DNA from: Microbacterium hydrocarbonoxydans
GTDB taxonomy: Bacteria > Actinomycetota > Actinomycetes > Actinomycetales > Microbacteriaceae
NCBI RefSeq assembly: GCF_011752045.1
Contig: NZ_JAAKXW010000001.1
Coordinates: 1,488,001 to 1,552,000, forward strand
DNA: 64,000 nucleotides
Reading direction: 5' to 3'
Both the position numbers and the translations under genes were made by a program. Positions 8,816 to 17,111 of the stretch are shown in pieces (within the stretch, counting starts at the first letter, position 1; every line of letters starts with the position of its first letter). Under the pieces are notes generated by a model. It was not told where the DNA came from. It worked only from the letters and a program-made list of their open reading frames with translations, and did no database searches.

Positions 8816-9970
8816 TCACTGCGCCAGTCCCGTCGACCTCCAACGCGCGGAGTGCAGAGCCCACACGTCGGATGGAGCGAAGTGAGCAACAGCCCGCTGG
8901 CGGGCAGCTGCTCCCATCTGCGCCCGCAGACGGCCATCCTCAACCAATCTTGTGATCGCGGCGGCAAAGCTATTCGCGTCGCCCACCGGCTCGATCATTC
9001 CGGTTTCGTCCGCCACGACCGAATCAACGCACCCAGTGGCGTCGGAGACCACGGCGGGCACTTTCATGGAGGCTGCCTCGAGCACCACGTTCGGAAATCC
9101 TTCTCTCTTGCTGGGCAATACCAACAAATCCATCATCCGGAGGTAGGGCCGGGGATCAGGGGTGTGACCAACGACGTGCACAGGTATCTCGGCGCGCACT
9201 GGTTCGAGTAGTTGCGAAAGGCCGGCTCCCTCGTCCCCGCCGACCACCAAGAGCTGAAACTTGAGTCCGCGCGAGACACAAATACCCAAAGCTTCGGCGA
9301 GCGTGTCGATGCCTTTGTCCGGGTGGAGTCGTCCGATGAAGCCGACCACCGGAGTCCCGCTCTTGACAACCGCTGTCTGCGTCTCTAGATCGGGGTCAGG
9401 CATCGCTGCAAGCGGCGAGAAGAACGAAGCATCCACACCGTGGGACGATCCGTGCCCGAGCACCACGATGTCTCGGCCACCGTTGACGCCAAGTTGAATC
9501 GCTCGCTCGGCCAAACTGCGGCTGTTGGCGATCACCAACGTCGACAGCCGAGCCGTCAGCGTCTCAAGTACCCGAAAGACTCTCTGCGCTAGACCGACGG
9601 ACGTTTCGAGCCGTAGCCCCCAAAGTTCGTACACCCTGATCGGCACACGGGCTAGCGCCCCAGCGAGCGCACCCACCAGACTCGCTTTCGGTGTGGCATA
9701 TACGAGAACGTCGGGCTGGATTCTTCGCAGGAGACGGTATGCCTGTATCACAGATCGAATGTCGCTCCACGGCGACGGGTCACGCCTCATCACAAGAGGC
9801 CTGAAGTTCACACCTTCTCGCTCAGCAAACTGTCGGAGCCCCTTCCCGTCGGCACAGATCAGGTTGACTTCCCACGCGTCATCCTGGAGAAAGCGCAAGT
9901 ACCCTTTGAGGAAAGTCGTAGCCGTGATCGGACTCGTCACCATTACGCATAGACGCTGCTTCCCGGTCAT
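8816..9970 (-). CDS. Glycosyltransferase family 4, PglA-like
   Basis: A 384-residue GT-B enzyme. It opens with LCVMVTSPITATTFLKGYLRFL and carries the E-x7-E region REGFPNVVLEAASMKVPAVVSDATG in the C-terminal domain. The opening and the LWGLRLETS segment resemble the GT4 enzymes that add the second sugar to an undecaprenyl-PP-bacillosamine-type start. The ATG at 9970 forms an ATGA overlap with the end of the acetyltransferase gene, which supports it over the upstream in-frame start at 10024. The operon order dehydratase, aminotransferase, phosphosugar transferase, acetyltransferase, GT4 fits that role. The sugar added is unknown. Confidence 0.85.
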   Translation of the reverse strand: MTGKQRLCVMVTSPITATTFLKGYLRFLQDDAWEVNLICADGKGLRQFAEREGVNFRPLVMRRDPSPWSDIRSVIQAYRLLRRIQPDVLVYATPKASLVGALAGALARVPIRVYELWGLRLETSVGLAQRVFRVLETLTARLSTLVIANSRSLAERAIQLGVNGGRDIVVLGHGSSHGVDASFFSPLAAMPDPDLETQTAVVKSGTPVVGFIGRLHPDKGIDTLAEALGICVSRGLKFQLLVVGGDEGAGLSQLLEPVRAEIPVHVVGHTPDPRPYLRMMDLLVLPSKREGFPNVVLEAASMKVPAVVSDATGCVDSVVADETGMIEPVGDANSFAAAITRLVEDGRLRAQMGAAARQRAVAHFAPSDVWALHSARWRSTGLAQ

Positions 9971-10611
9971 CGCGCGGGCACGCCTATCACTGTGACACCA
10001 TCCGCTACCGGACGCGTCACGCACGCCGCAGCCCCCACAATCGCATACTCCCCCACAGCAAGTCCCTGAAGTACGACGGCTCCGGCTCCTACGAGCGAGC
10101 CTTCACCCACACGTACGTCGCCTGAGATCACTGCGCCGGGGTTCACCGACACGAAATCCTCGAGCATCGAGTCATGGCCGATGATCGCACCGGGGTTCAC
10201 ATGCACGTGACACCCAAGATCGACGTTCGTCGACAGCTGGACCCCCCCGCAAACCACCGACCCTTCACCGATTCGCAGGTGCGAGCCCACGACAGCACGA
10301 GGGTGCACCAACGTCGCAACTCGTCCCCCGAGGTCGTCTATCTGAGCTGCGATCCTCGCTCGGATCCGCGATGCGCCGATGGCGACGATCGACCACGAAG
10401 CCGTCAGCGCGTCTGCGGCCTCCGCCAGCGATCCGAGGTGCGTGTATCCTCTCGCAGCCAGTCGCTCCATCTGCACGTCTGCTGGACCGTCATCTACCAC
10501 CCCGACTACACGCCACACCGGCTCGTCTGCAGCGGCGTTGATCGCCTCGATCACATCGAGCGTCTCACGGCCGAAGCCTCCCGCCCCGATGACCACGATG
10601 TCTTCAGCCAC
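9967..10611 (-). CDS. pglD-like: NeuD/PglD-type sugar O- or N-acetyltransferase
   Basis: A 214-residue left-handed beta-helix acyltransferase. The Rossmann-like N-terminal half has VVIGAGGFGRE at 6-16 and the second half consists of hexapeptide repeats (IGEGSVVCGG, VNPGAIIGH, VRVGEGSLVGAGAVV). The likely general base is H146 in IIGHDSMLED. In the bacillosamine pathway PglD acetylates the 4-amino group of the UDP-sugar made by PglE. Here it sits between the PglC-like and GT4 genes and overlaps both, by 8 bp and 4 bp. NeuD (sialic acid O-acetyltransferase) is an alternative family name, but no sialate genes are visible. Confidence 0.85.
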   Translation of the reverse strand: MAEDIVVIGAGGFGRETLDVIEAINAAADEPVWRVVGVVDDGPADVQMERLAARGYTHLGSLAEAADALTASWSIVAIGASRIRARIAAQIDDLGGRVATLVHPRAVVGSHLRIGEGSVVCGGVQLSTNVDLGCHVHVNPGAIIGHDSMLEDFVSVNPGAVISGDVRVGEGSLVGAGAVVLQGLAVGEYAIVGAAACVTRPVADGVTVIGVPAR

Positions 10612-11236
10612 GCTCGTCTCCGAATTTGCTCATGGTGACGTGCCCCTCAGCGGTGATCCCCTCACGCGCCAGCACCGAGCGCGCCGTTGCGACGAGGATG
10701 CGAAGGTCGACGCTCAGACTCCGTCGATCCACGTATTCGACGTCCAAAGCGAACTTGCGTTCCCAAGTCAGAGTGTTGCGCCCGCTGGCCTGCGCGAGTC
10801 CCGTGATACCGGGGCGGACCTCGTGCCGCCGAGCCTGTTCCGGGGTATACCGCTCAAGGTACTCCACGAGCAACGGACGCGGTCCGACGAAGCTCATGTC
10901 ACCGCGCAGTACGTTCCACAGAGACGGTAGCTCGTCGAGGCTCGTCGCGCGGAGCGTTTCACCGAACGAAGTGAGGCGTTGCTCGTCCGTCACCCATCCC
11001 TTCGCTACATCGACGTTACGCATCGAGCGAAACTTGTAGAGCGTGAAGATCTGGCCGTTGAGGCCTGGGCGCGCCTGGGCAAATATCACGGGCCGACCGA
11101 GCTTCGACGCGACGAGTGTAGCGGTGACGGCGATCACGGGCGACAGTACGAGCAGACTGATCGCGGCGCCTCCGATGTCGAGGATGCGTTTCAGCCTGTC
11201 GTACCGGTGGAGACGGTGCGGCACTTCACCGACCAC
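10604..11236 (-). CDS. pglC-like: PglC-like polyprenyl-phosphate sugar phosphotransferase
   Basis: Small monotopic phosphoglycosyl transferase, about 210 residues. It moves a sugar-1-phosphate from a UDP-sugar to undecaprenyl phosphate and so starts each repeat unit. It has one N-terminal hydrophobic segment (KRILDIGGAAISLLVLSPVI), then the KFRSM motif, the catalytic Asp-Glu in TSLDELPSLWNVLRGDMSFVGPRPLL, and PGITGLAQASGRN. It lacks the long N-terminal membrane domain of WbaP-type enzymes. The start is uncertain: I use the GTG at 11236, overlapping the end of the aminotransferase gene; a GTG at 11224 directly after that stop is also possible. Confidence 0.85.
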   Translation of the reverse strand: MVGEVPHRLHRYDRLKRILDIGGAAISLLVLSPVIAVTATLVASKLGRPVIFAQARPGLNGQIFTLYKFRSMRNVDVAKGWVTDEQRLTSFGETLRATSLDELPSLWNVLRGDMSFVGPRPLLVEYLERYTPEQARRHEVRPGITGLAQASGRNTLTWERKFALDVEYVDRRSLSVDLRILVATARSVLAREGITAEGHVTMSKFGDERG

Positions 11237-12359
11237 CAAAGAAGCCGCGGATCGCGCCGAGCACCCGCTCACGCTGATCGACGCTCAGGGCGGATCCGCT
11301 GGGAAGCGTCAGCCCTCGCTCGAACAGCGCCTCGGAGGTGCCGTCGATCTCACCGCGGTAGCCCGCGAAGACGGGCTGGCGGTGCATCGGCTTCCACAGC
11401 GGACGGCTCTCGATGTTCTGTGCGGAGAGCACGGCGGTGAGCTCGTCGGGCGTCCAGCCGGCGGCATCCGTATCCACGACGATCGAGGTCAGCCACACGT
11501 TGTCGTCTTCGTCGCCCTCGGCACCGAACACCTCGACCCCCGCCACATCGGCGAAGAGGCTCTTGTACTCTTCTCGCATCTCACGGCGCTTCGAAATCAT
11601 GTCGTCGAGGCGGGAGAGCTGGGCGCGTCCGAGCGCCGCGAGGAGGTTGCTCATCCGGTAGTTGTAGCCCACGTCGGTGTGCTCGTAGTGAACGACAGGC
11701 TGACGGGCCTGGGTCGCGAGGTAGCGCACATGCTGAGCGAACTCGGCGTCGTCGGTGAGCAGCATCCCGCCACCGGAGGTCGTCATGATCTTGTTCCCGT
11801 TGAAGGAGACGATCGAGGCGCGCCCGAAAGAACCGGCCGCTTTGCCCTGGTGCACGGCTCCGAGCGACTCGGCGGCGTCCGCCAGCACCGGCACACCGAA
11901 CTCGTCGGCGGTCGCGAGGATCTCGGTGTAGTCCACGGCCTTGCCGAGAAGGTCCACGGGCACGATCGCGGCGACATGCTCGCCGGCATCCCGGAGCCGC
12001 TCGAGAGCGCGGCGGAGAAGCCTCGGGCTCATGTTGCCCGTCGCCGCGTCGGCATCGACGAAGTAGGGCTCGGCGCCGGTGTAGACGATCGCGTTCGTCG
12101 TGGCGGCGAAGGTCATGGTCGAGGTCACGACGATGTCGCCCGGTTTCACTCCGAGCGTGATGAGGCCGAGGTGCAATGCCGCCGTGCCCGAGCTCAGGGC
12201 GACCCCGTGCGCGACGCCGACCCGCTCCGCGAGCTCTCTTTCGAACGCGTCGACGTCAGGGCCGAGCGGGGCGATCCAGCCGGAGCGCATCGCGGCAACG
12301 ACCGCATCCTCCTCGAGCTGGGTGACGTCGGGCGACGACATGTAGATGCGGTCGTTCAC
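11226..12359 (-). CDS. pglE-like: PglE-like aminotransferase (DegT/DnrJ/EryC1/StrS family)
   Basis: PLP-dependent sugar aminotransferase of 377 residues. It converts a UDP-4-keto-6-deoxy sugar to the 4-amino sugar. SSGTAALHLGL binds the cofactor phosphate, ADAAESLG carries the PLP-contacting aspartate, and K190 in SFNGNKIMTTSGGGML is the Schiff-base lysine. The C-terminal ESRPLWKPMHRQPVF is typical of the VioA/PglE/WbpE group. The GTG at 12359 overlaps the end of the dehydratase gene (GTGA). A much longer open frame reaches 13280, but it is antisense-like shadow sequence over the dehydratase gene. Confidence 0.9.
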   Translation of the reverse strand: MNDRIYMSSPDVTQLEEDAVVAAMRSGWIAPLGPDVDAFERELAERVGVAHGVALSSGTAALHLGLITLGVKPGDIVVTSTMTFAATTNAIVYTGAEPYFVDADAATGNMSPRLLRRALERLRDAGEHVAAIVPVDLLGKAVDYTEILATADEFGVPVLADAAESLGAVHQGKAAGSFGRASIVSFNGNKIMTTSGGGMLLTDDAEFAQHVRYLATQARQPVVHYEHTDVGYNYRMSNLLAALGRAQLSRLDDMISKRREMREEYKSLFADVAGVEVFGAEGDEDDNVWLTSIVVDTDAAGWTPDELTAVLSAQNIESRPLWKPMHRQPVFAGYRGEIDGTSEALFERGLTLPSGSALSVDQRERVLGAIRGFFGGR

Positions 12360-14236
12360 GAGTGCTGAGCCTTCTCCAGGTTGATCGGTTCGATGATCGC
12401 CGTGTCGTTGTTGCGCGGGTTCGCCTTCATCCGCGCCTCCCAGCCGGCCTTGTCGAGGCGCTCGGGGCTGATCACATCGGCGCGGGCGTGCGACACCTTC
12501 GGGTGGAAGGGCCGCTCGAGGTTCTCGCGGTGACCCACGAGCTCCTCGTGCAGCTTCTCTCCGGGGCGGAGCCCGGTGAACACGATCTCGATGTTCTTGC
12601 CCGACATCGCGATCATGCGCTTCGCGACCTCGAGGATCGACACCGGCTCGCCCATGTCGAGGATGAGCACCTCCCCCGCCCGGCCGATACCTCCAGCCTG
12701 GATGACCAGCTGACACGCCTCGGGGATGGTCATGAAGTAGCGGGTGGCCTCCGGATGGGTGACCGTGATCGGCTTCCCCTCGGCGATCAGTCGCTGGAAC
12801 GTCGGGAGCATCGAGCCGCGGCTGCCGATCACGTTGCCGAAGCGCACCGAGAGGTAGCGCATCGAGGTCTCCTCGCCGGCCCAGGCCGTGAGCTTCTCGG
12901 CGACGCGCTTGGAGTGGCCGAGCACGCTCGTCGGGTTCGCCGCCTTGTCGGTGGAGATGTTGACGAACGTCGTCACGCCGACCCGACGGGCGGCCTGGAT
13001 GACGTTGAGCGACCCGAGCACGTTCGTCTTCCACGCCTCGTCGGGGTACTGCTCGAGCATCGGCAGATGCTTCAGCGCAGCGGCATGGAAGACGACCTCG
13101 GGGCGACGCTCCTCGAACAGGGCGTTCATGAGCTCGGGATCGCGGATGTCCGCGAGCACCACGTCGTTCGTGTCGAGGAGGCCGTGGCCTGCGGTACCCA
13201 ACTGAGCCATCTGCAGCCCGGTCTCGTCGCGGTCGAGCATGATCAGCTCGCTCGGACCGAACTTCGCGAGCTGGCGGCACAGCTCGGATCCGATCGATCC
13301 GCCGGCCCCGGTGACGAGCACCCGCTTGCCGGTGATGTAACCGGCGATCTGCTCGACGTTCGTGTCGACCGGGTTGCGGCCGATGAGGTCCTCGATGCTG
13401 ATGTCGCGCACGTCGGAGGGCGACTCGGCGCCCGACTGCAGGTCGGCGAGGGTCGGGGTGACGGCGACGCGGAGGCCGGCCTTCTCGCCGAGATCGCTGA
13501 GCTTGCGCAGCAGAGAGCTGTCGGCCTGGCCGATCGCGACGATGAGCATGGTCGCCCCGGTGCGCTCAGCCGCTTCCTTGACGTCATCGATTCGGCCAAT
13601 CACGGGGACACCGCGCAGAAGCAGGTTGGCTTTCGCGGGGTCGTCGTCGAGAAGCGCCACCGGCCGGAAAGTCGCCGTCGGATCGGTGTTCACGTGGTGC
13701 AGTAGGCGGTCGGCGATGTAGCCGGCGCCGACGACGATGGCCGGCTCGGCATCCGCCCCGGGCTTGCGGGCACGCTCGATCGTGAGGCGCGCCAGGTAGC
13801 GCACGCCGAACATGAGCAGGAGTACGATCGGCGCGGCGAGGAGCGACGTTCCACGCGGGACCCCGATCAGCGGACCGAGCGGGATGATGAACAGCGCGAT
13901 CAGGATCGTCTCAACGAGCACGAGGAGCCCGAGCACGCGCACCTCTTCGAAGGAGCCGTACGTGAAGCGACCGCGGTAGAGCGCGAGGTAGTAACCCGCC
14001 CCGATGTGGATGCCGGCGGCGATCAGGCCGAGCAGGATCGTGGCGATCCAGCCACGTGGGCCCATCATGAACTCGAAGCGCAAGGCGACTGCGAGCACGA
14101 TGCCGAACGTCCAGGCTGCGCCGTCGACGGCGGCCGCGAATGCGCGACGACGCTTCTGCGCCTCCGTGGTCGACCGCACCACGGGCACTCCTCCGGTTGT
14201 CAACGACGCCTCAATGATCTCGTCCCCCACCTGCAT
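12356..14236 (-). CDS. pglF-like: PglF/CapD-type UDP-GlcNAc 4,6-dehydratase, membrane bound
   Basis: About 626 residues, the size of CapD/WbpM/PglF proteins. Four membrane segments come first, then a CoA-binding-like Rossmann domain (AIVVGAGYIADRLL), then an extended SDR domain with VLVTGAGGSIGSELCRQ. The TDK segment NISTDKAANPTSVLG matches this dehydratase branch, in which the usual SDR tyrosine is replaced. It makes UDP-4-keto-6-deoxy-HexNAc, substrate of the aminotransferase encoded next (4-bp overlap). I use the ATG at 14236, giving the usual N-terminus; the frame stays open to 14362 through an unlikely leader. It is first in the operon. Confidence 0.88.
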   Translation of the reverse strand: MQVGDEIIEASLTTGGVPVVRSTTEAQKRRRAFAAAVDGAAWTFGIVLAVALRFEFMMGPRGWIATILLGLIAAGIHIGAGYYLALYRGRFTYGSFEEVRVLGLLVLVETILIALFIIPLGPLIGVPRGTSLLAAPIVLLLMFGVRYLARLTIERARKPGADAEPAIVVGAGYIADRLLHHVNTDPTATFRPVALLDDDPAKANLLLRGVPVIGRIDDVKEAAERTGATMLIVAIGQADSSLLRKLSDLGEKAGLRVAVTPTLADLQSGAESPSDVRDISIEDLIGRNPVDTNVEQIAGYITGKRVLVTGAGGSIGSELCRQLAKFGPSELIMLDRDETGLQMAQLGTAGHGLLDTNDVVLADIRDPELMNALFEERRPEVVFHAAALKHLPMLEQYPDEAWKTNVLGSLNVIQAARRVGVTTFVNISTDKAANPTSVLGHSKRVAEKLTAWAGEETSMRYLSVRFGNVIGSRGSMLPTFQRLIAEGKPITVTHPEATRYFMTIPEACQLVIQAGGIGRAGEVLILDMGEPVSILEVAKRMIAMSGKNIEIVFTGLRPGEKLHEELVGHRENLERPFHPKVSHARADVISPERLDKAGWEARMKANPRNNDTAIIEPINLEKAQHS

Positions 14237-14334
14237 CCACTTTCTCTGCGCTCCCCCAAGCACTGTCACCCATGATTCCACAGTTGCTGGAAGAAATTGT
14301 TCGTCGATTCGACAGAGGAAGGGAAAGAAGGCTG

Positions 14335-14415
14335 TTCGTTTCGTCTCGCTTCGCTCGCTCAACGACCGGCGGGGTTTCGTTTCGTCTCGCTTCGCTCGCT
14401 CAACGACCGGTGGGG
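14335..14415. repeat. Two tandem copies of a 41-bp intergenic repeat
   Basis: Two near-identical copies lie head to tail with a 41-bp period, at about 14335-14375 and 14376-14415. Both carry the core TCGCTTCGCTCGCTCAACGA followed by a GC-rich tail. They lie between the dehydratase start and the end of the unknown membrane-anchored protein gene. The core has short internal TCGCT direct repeats. They look like a dispersed intergenic repeat family rather than a gene or CRISPR. Confidence 0.75.
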
Positions 14416-14455
14416 CACGCCCGGTCCGCGACCGGCCGGGCTCGCGCCGCAGTGA

Positions 14456-15616
14456 TCAGGGTTCCGTGCCGCCCTCGACCGGCGGGATCACGATGGGATC
14501 CGTCGGCTCCGGCGGGGGCGTCGCTCCGGGATCCGTGGTCCCAGGGTCTGTCGTGCCGGGGTCGGTCGTGCCCGGCTCGGTGGTCTCCGTGTCCGCTCCG
14601 GGGTTGCTCGTCCGCGGGCGCTCCTCTTCGACGGGCTCATCCGCCATCAGCGCCACGACCGCGTCACGGTACGCGGTCACAGCCGCAGCGCCCGCCTGCC
14701 CTTGAAGCTTCGACGTCCCGACCGCCGCGGCCGCCGCCGTCACGGCCTCCTGAAGCTCGATGTCCGCATTCTCGTACTCCTCGACCAGAGCGGCACCGCT
14801 CTCGGCGAACCGCGCGGACAGGGCCTCCAGTGCCGCGGCATGCGCGGTGTCGATCGAGTCGACGCCGGCCCTGATCTCCCTCAGCGCCTCGGTCGTCGCG
14901 TCGAGCACATCGAGATGCTCCTGCGCTGCGCCGATCGCGGACCCGACCTCCTCGAGCGAGTCGGCGTCGAGATCGCGCTGTTCGTAGGGCGCCGGCAGAT
15001 CCGCCAGGACGACCGACTGCAGCGCCGCGGTGTACCTGTCGATCTCGGCGAGGATCTCGTCGGCCACGGCGGGGTCAAGCACGTCCGCCGTCTCGTTCCA
15101 GCCCAGCCACGGCGCCGGCGCTTCACGGGCCGCGTCGACGGCGGTTCGCAGTGTCGCCGCATCCGCTGCTCCTGTCTCCAGGCCGGTTCTGAGGCGCTCG
15201 TGCGTCGCGGCGAGCGCGCTCTCGGCGCTCCGGATCGACTCCTCGTCGGCGCGGAGCGACTGCATCGCATCGCCGGCCGGGTCGGCGTTCGCGGTCTGCA
15301 CGCCGGCGACGATGCCGGCGACGGCCAGTGCCGCGATCGCGAGGGATGCCGCGGCCGCGGAGAGCACGTCCATGCGACGACGGGGCCGCTTCCCCGCGGC
15401 GGCCGGCTCCCAGGCGAGCGCGGGGGCCGGGTCCGCCTTCGCTTCGGCGACGAGCTGCGCCAGCCGCGCGCCGGAGCGGGGAGATGCCATGTCGATCTCG
15501 TCACGCGGATCGCCGATCATCTCCCGCAGGCGGCGCACGGTGTGATGGTCGTCGAAGACCCCCGATTCCTCCTGCGCGCGGGGTCCGCTCGGGAAGAGGT
15601 GTGCGAAAGAGGTCAT
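14456..15616 (-). CDS. Unknown membrane-anchored extracytoplasmic protein
   Basis: A 386-residue protein I do not recognise. Residues 1-80 are a charged cytoplasmic segment ending in KRPRRR, a strong inside-positive anchor. One membrane helix follows at about 85-106. The outside part has long alanine- and glutamate-rich helical stretches, likely coiled coil (120-330). The C-terminus is low-complexity with repeated TTDPG units and proline. The ATG at 15616 has GGAAG five bases upstream; an earlier in-frame start at 15688 is less likely. It is divergent from the BY-kinase pair (75 bp between starts). A role in polysaccharide export or envelope attachment is possible by context only. Confidence 0.75.
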   Translation of the reverse strand: MTSFAHLFPSGPRAQEESGVFDDHHTVRRLREMIGDPRDEIDMASPRSGARLAQLVAEAKADPAPALAWEPAAAGKRPRRRMDVLSAAAASLAIAALAVAGIVAGVQTANADPAGDAMQSLRADEESIRSAESALAATHERLRTGLETGAADAATLRTAVDAAREAPAPWLGWNETADVLDPAVADEILAEIDRYTAALQSVVLADLPAPYEQRDLDADSLEEVGSAIGAAQEHLDVLDATTEALREIRAGVDSIDTAHAAALEALSARFAESGAALVEEYENADIELQEAVTAAAAAVGTSKLQGQAGAAAVTAYRDAVVALMADEPVEEERPRTSNPGADTETTEPGTTDPGTTDPGTTDPGATPPPEPTDPIVIPPVEGGTEP

Positions 15617-15690
15617 GAGGCTTCCGGGCGCTGGCGAGAGTGCGGATAGTGTTTCACAGACGAACATACCTGTCGCCGGCTGGAGCATCC

Positions 15691-17067
15691 ATGGATCTAA
15701 TCGACCTCGTGCGGGTTCTGCGACGCAACCTGACGGTCATCATCGCAGGCCTGCTCGTGGGCATCTCCTGCGGTGCCCTGGTCGCGATGCTGACGCCGCA
15801 GCGCTTCGATGCGTCCACGGATCTGATGATCTCGGTCTCCGCCGGCGAAGCCGCCACGCCGGTGGAACTCGCCCAGGGGACGAGCTACGCCCAGCAGGTC
15901 GTCGAGACGTACCGGACGATCATCACGAGCTCGGCCGTGCTGCAGCCGGTGATCGACGACCTCGGGCTGTCGACCACGCCGGCGGCGCTCGCCGACCGGG
16001 TGACGGCATCCGCCGGGCTCCGCAGCACGATCATCACGATCACGGTCCGCCACCCCAACCCCGGCCAGGCGGCGCGCATCGCCAACGCGATCGGCGACAG
16101 CTTCTCGACCCTGGTGACGGAGAGCCTCGAGAACGGCACGGCGGATGCCACCCACCGCATCCGCGTGATCTCCCTGCAGTCCGCCCAGGTGCCGCTGATC
16201 CCATCGGCGCCGAACGTCAGCATGTCGCTCGTCCTCGGGGCCGTGCTGGGCCTGGCCGCCGGGATCGGCATCGCACTCCTGCGCACCGTGCTCGACACCC
16301 GCATCCACGCGCTCGGCGACCTCGAGACGACGATCAGCGCTCCCGTGCTCGGTGGCATCGCCTTCGACCCGAAGTCGATGACCCGCCCGCTCGTCGTCGC
16401 CTCGGACCCGCAGGATCCGATCGCCGAGGCCTACCGCACCCTCCGGACCAATGTGCGCTTCCTCTTCCCCCGCGGCGAGCCGGGAGTGTTCGTCGTGACG
16501 AGCTCCGGCCCCGGCGAAGGCAAGACCACCACCGCATCCAACCTCGCCATCGCGTTCGCCGAGACGGGACAGCGGGTCGCGCTCGTCGACGCCGACATGC
16601 GCCTCCCGCGCGTCGCGGAGCGGTTCGGCATCGAAGGAGGCATCGGCCTGAGCGATGTGCTCGCCGGACGGGTCGCCGTCGGAGACGTCATCCAGCGCTG
16701 GGGCCGCGGGGCGCTCTTCGTGCTCCCGGCCGGCACGATCCCGCCCAACCCCGCCGAGCTCCTCGGCTCCCCCGCGATGTCGCACCTCGTCGATGAGCTC
16801 ACCTCCGTGTTCGACGTCGTCATCATCGACTCGCCTCCGACGCTGCTGGTGACGGATGCTGCCGTCGTATCGCGCTTCGCCACCGGGACGATCCTCGTGG
16901 CGGCCGCCGGCACGACCACGAAACCCCGCCTCGCAGACGCCGTGACGCGGATCGAAGCCGCCGATTCGCGTGTTCTCGGTAGTGTGGTCACCATGCTCCC
17001 CACGACAGGAGCGGACAGAACTGCATACGGCACGTATGCGTATGGGGCGCAGCGGGCCAAGGTCTGA
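15691..17067 (+). CDS. Polysaccharide co-polymerase and tyrosine autokinase (BY-kinase), copy 1
   Basis: A 458-residue fusion of a Wzz-type chain-length domain and a BY-kinase domain, which together control polymer length and export. Membrane helices lie at about 14-34 and 176-197, enclosing an outside domain. The kinase has Walker A in SSGPGEGKTT (271-280), Walker A' in VALVDADMR (296-304) and Walker B in VVIIDSPPTLL. The tail AYGTYAYGAQ (about 445-454) is a short tyrosine cluster, the site of autophosphorylation in this family. The ATG at 15691 has GGAG six bases upstream. A second copy follows 44 bp later. Confidence 0.9.
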   Translation: MDLIDLVRVLRRNLTVIIAGLLVGISCGALVAMLTPQRFDASTDLMISVSAGEAATPVELAQGTSYAQQVVETYRTIITSSAVLQPVIDDLGLSTTPAALADRVTASAGLRSTIITITVRHPNPGQAARIANAIGDSFSTLVTESLENGTADATHRIRVISLQSAQVPLIPSAPNVSMSLVLGAVLGLAAGIGIALLRTVLDTRIHALGDLETTISAPVLGGIAFDPKSMTRPLVVASDPQDPIAEAYRTLRTNVRFLFPRGEPGVFVVTSSGPGEGKTTTASNLAIAFAETGQRVALVDADMRLPRVAERFGIEGGIGLSDVLAGRVAVGDVIQRWGRGALFVLPAGTIPPNPAELLGSPAMSHLVDELTSVFDVVIIDSPPTLLVTDAAVVSRFATGTILVAAAGTTTKPRLADAVTRIEAADSRVLGSVVTMLPTTGADRTAYGTYAYGAQRAKV

Positions 17068-17111
17068 GCGCACGGGGACAGCGCCCTCCGACAACTGGAC
17101 GAAAGAATCTC

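Noticed and set aside
12360..13280. N-terminal extension of the PglE-like frame
   Set aside because: It lies out of frame over the dehydratase gene and is arginine/alanine shadow; the GTG at 12359 in a GTGA overlap explains the real start.
14335..14415. CRISPR array
   Set aside because: Only two head-to-tail copies with no spacers and no cas genes.
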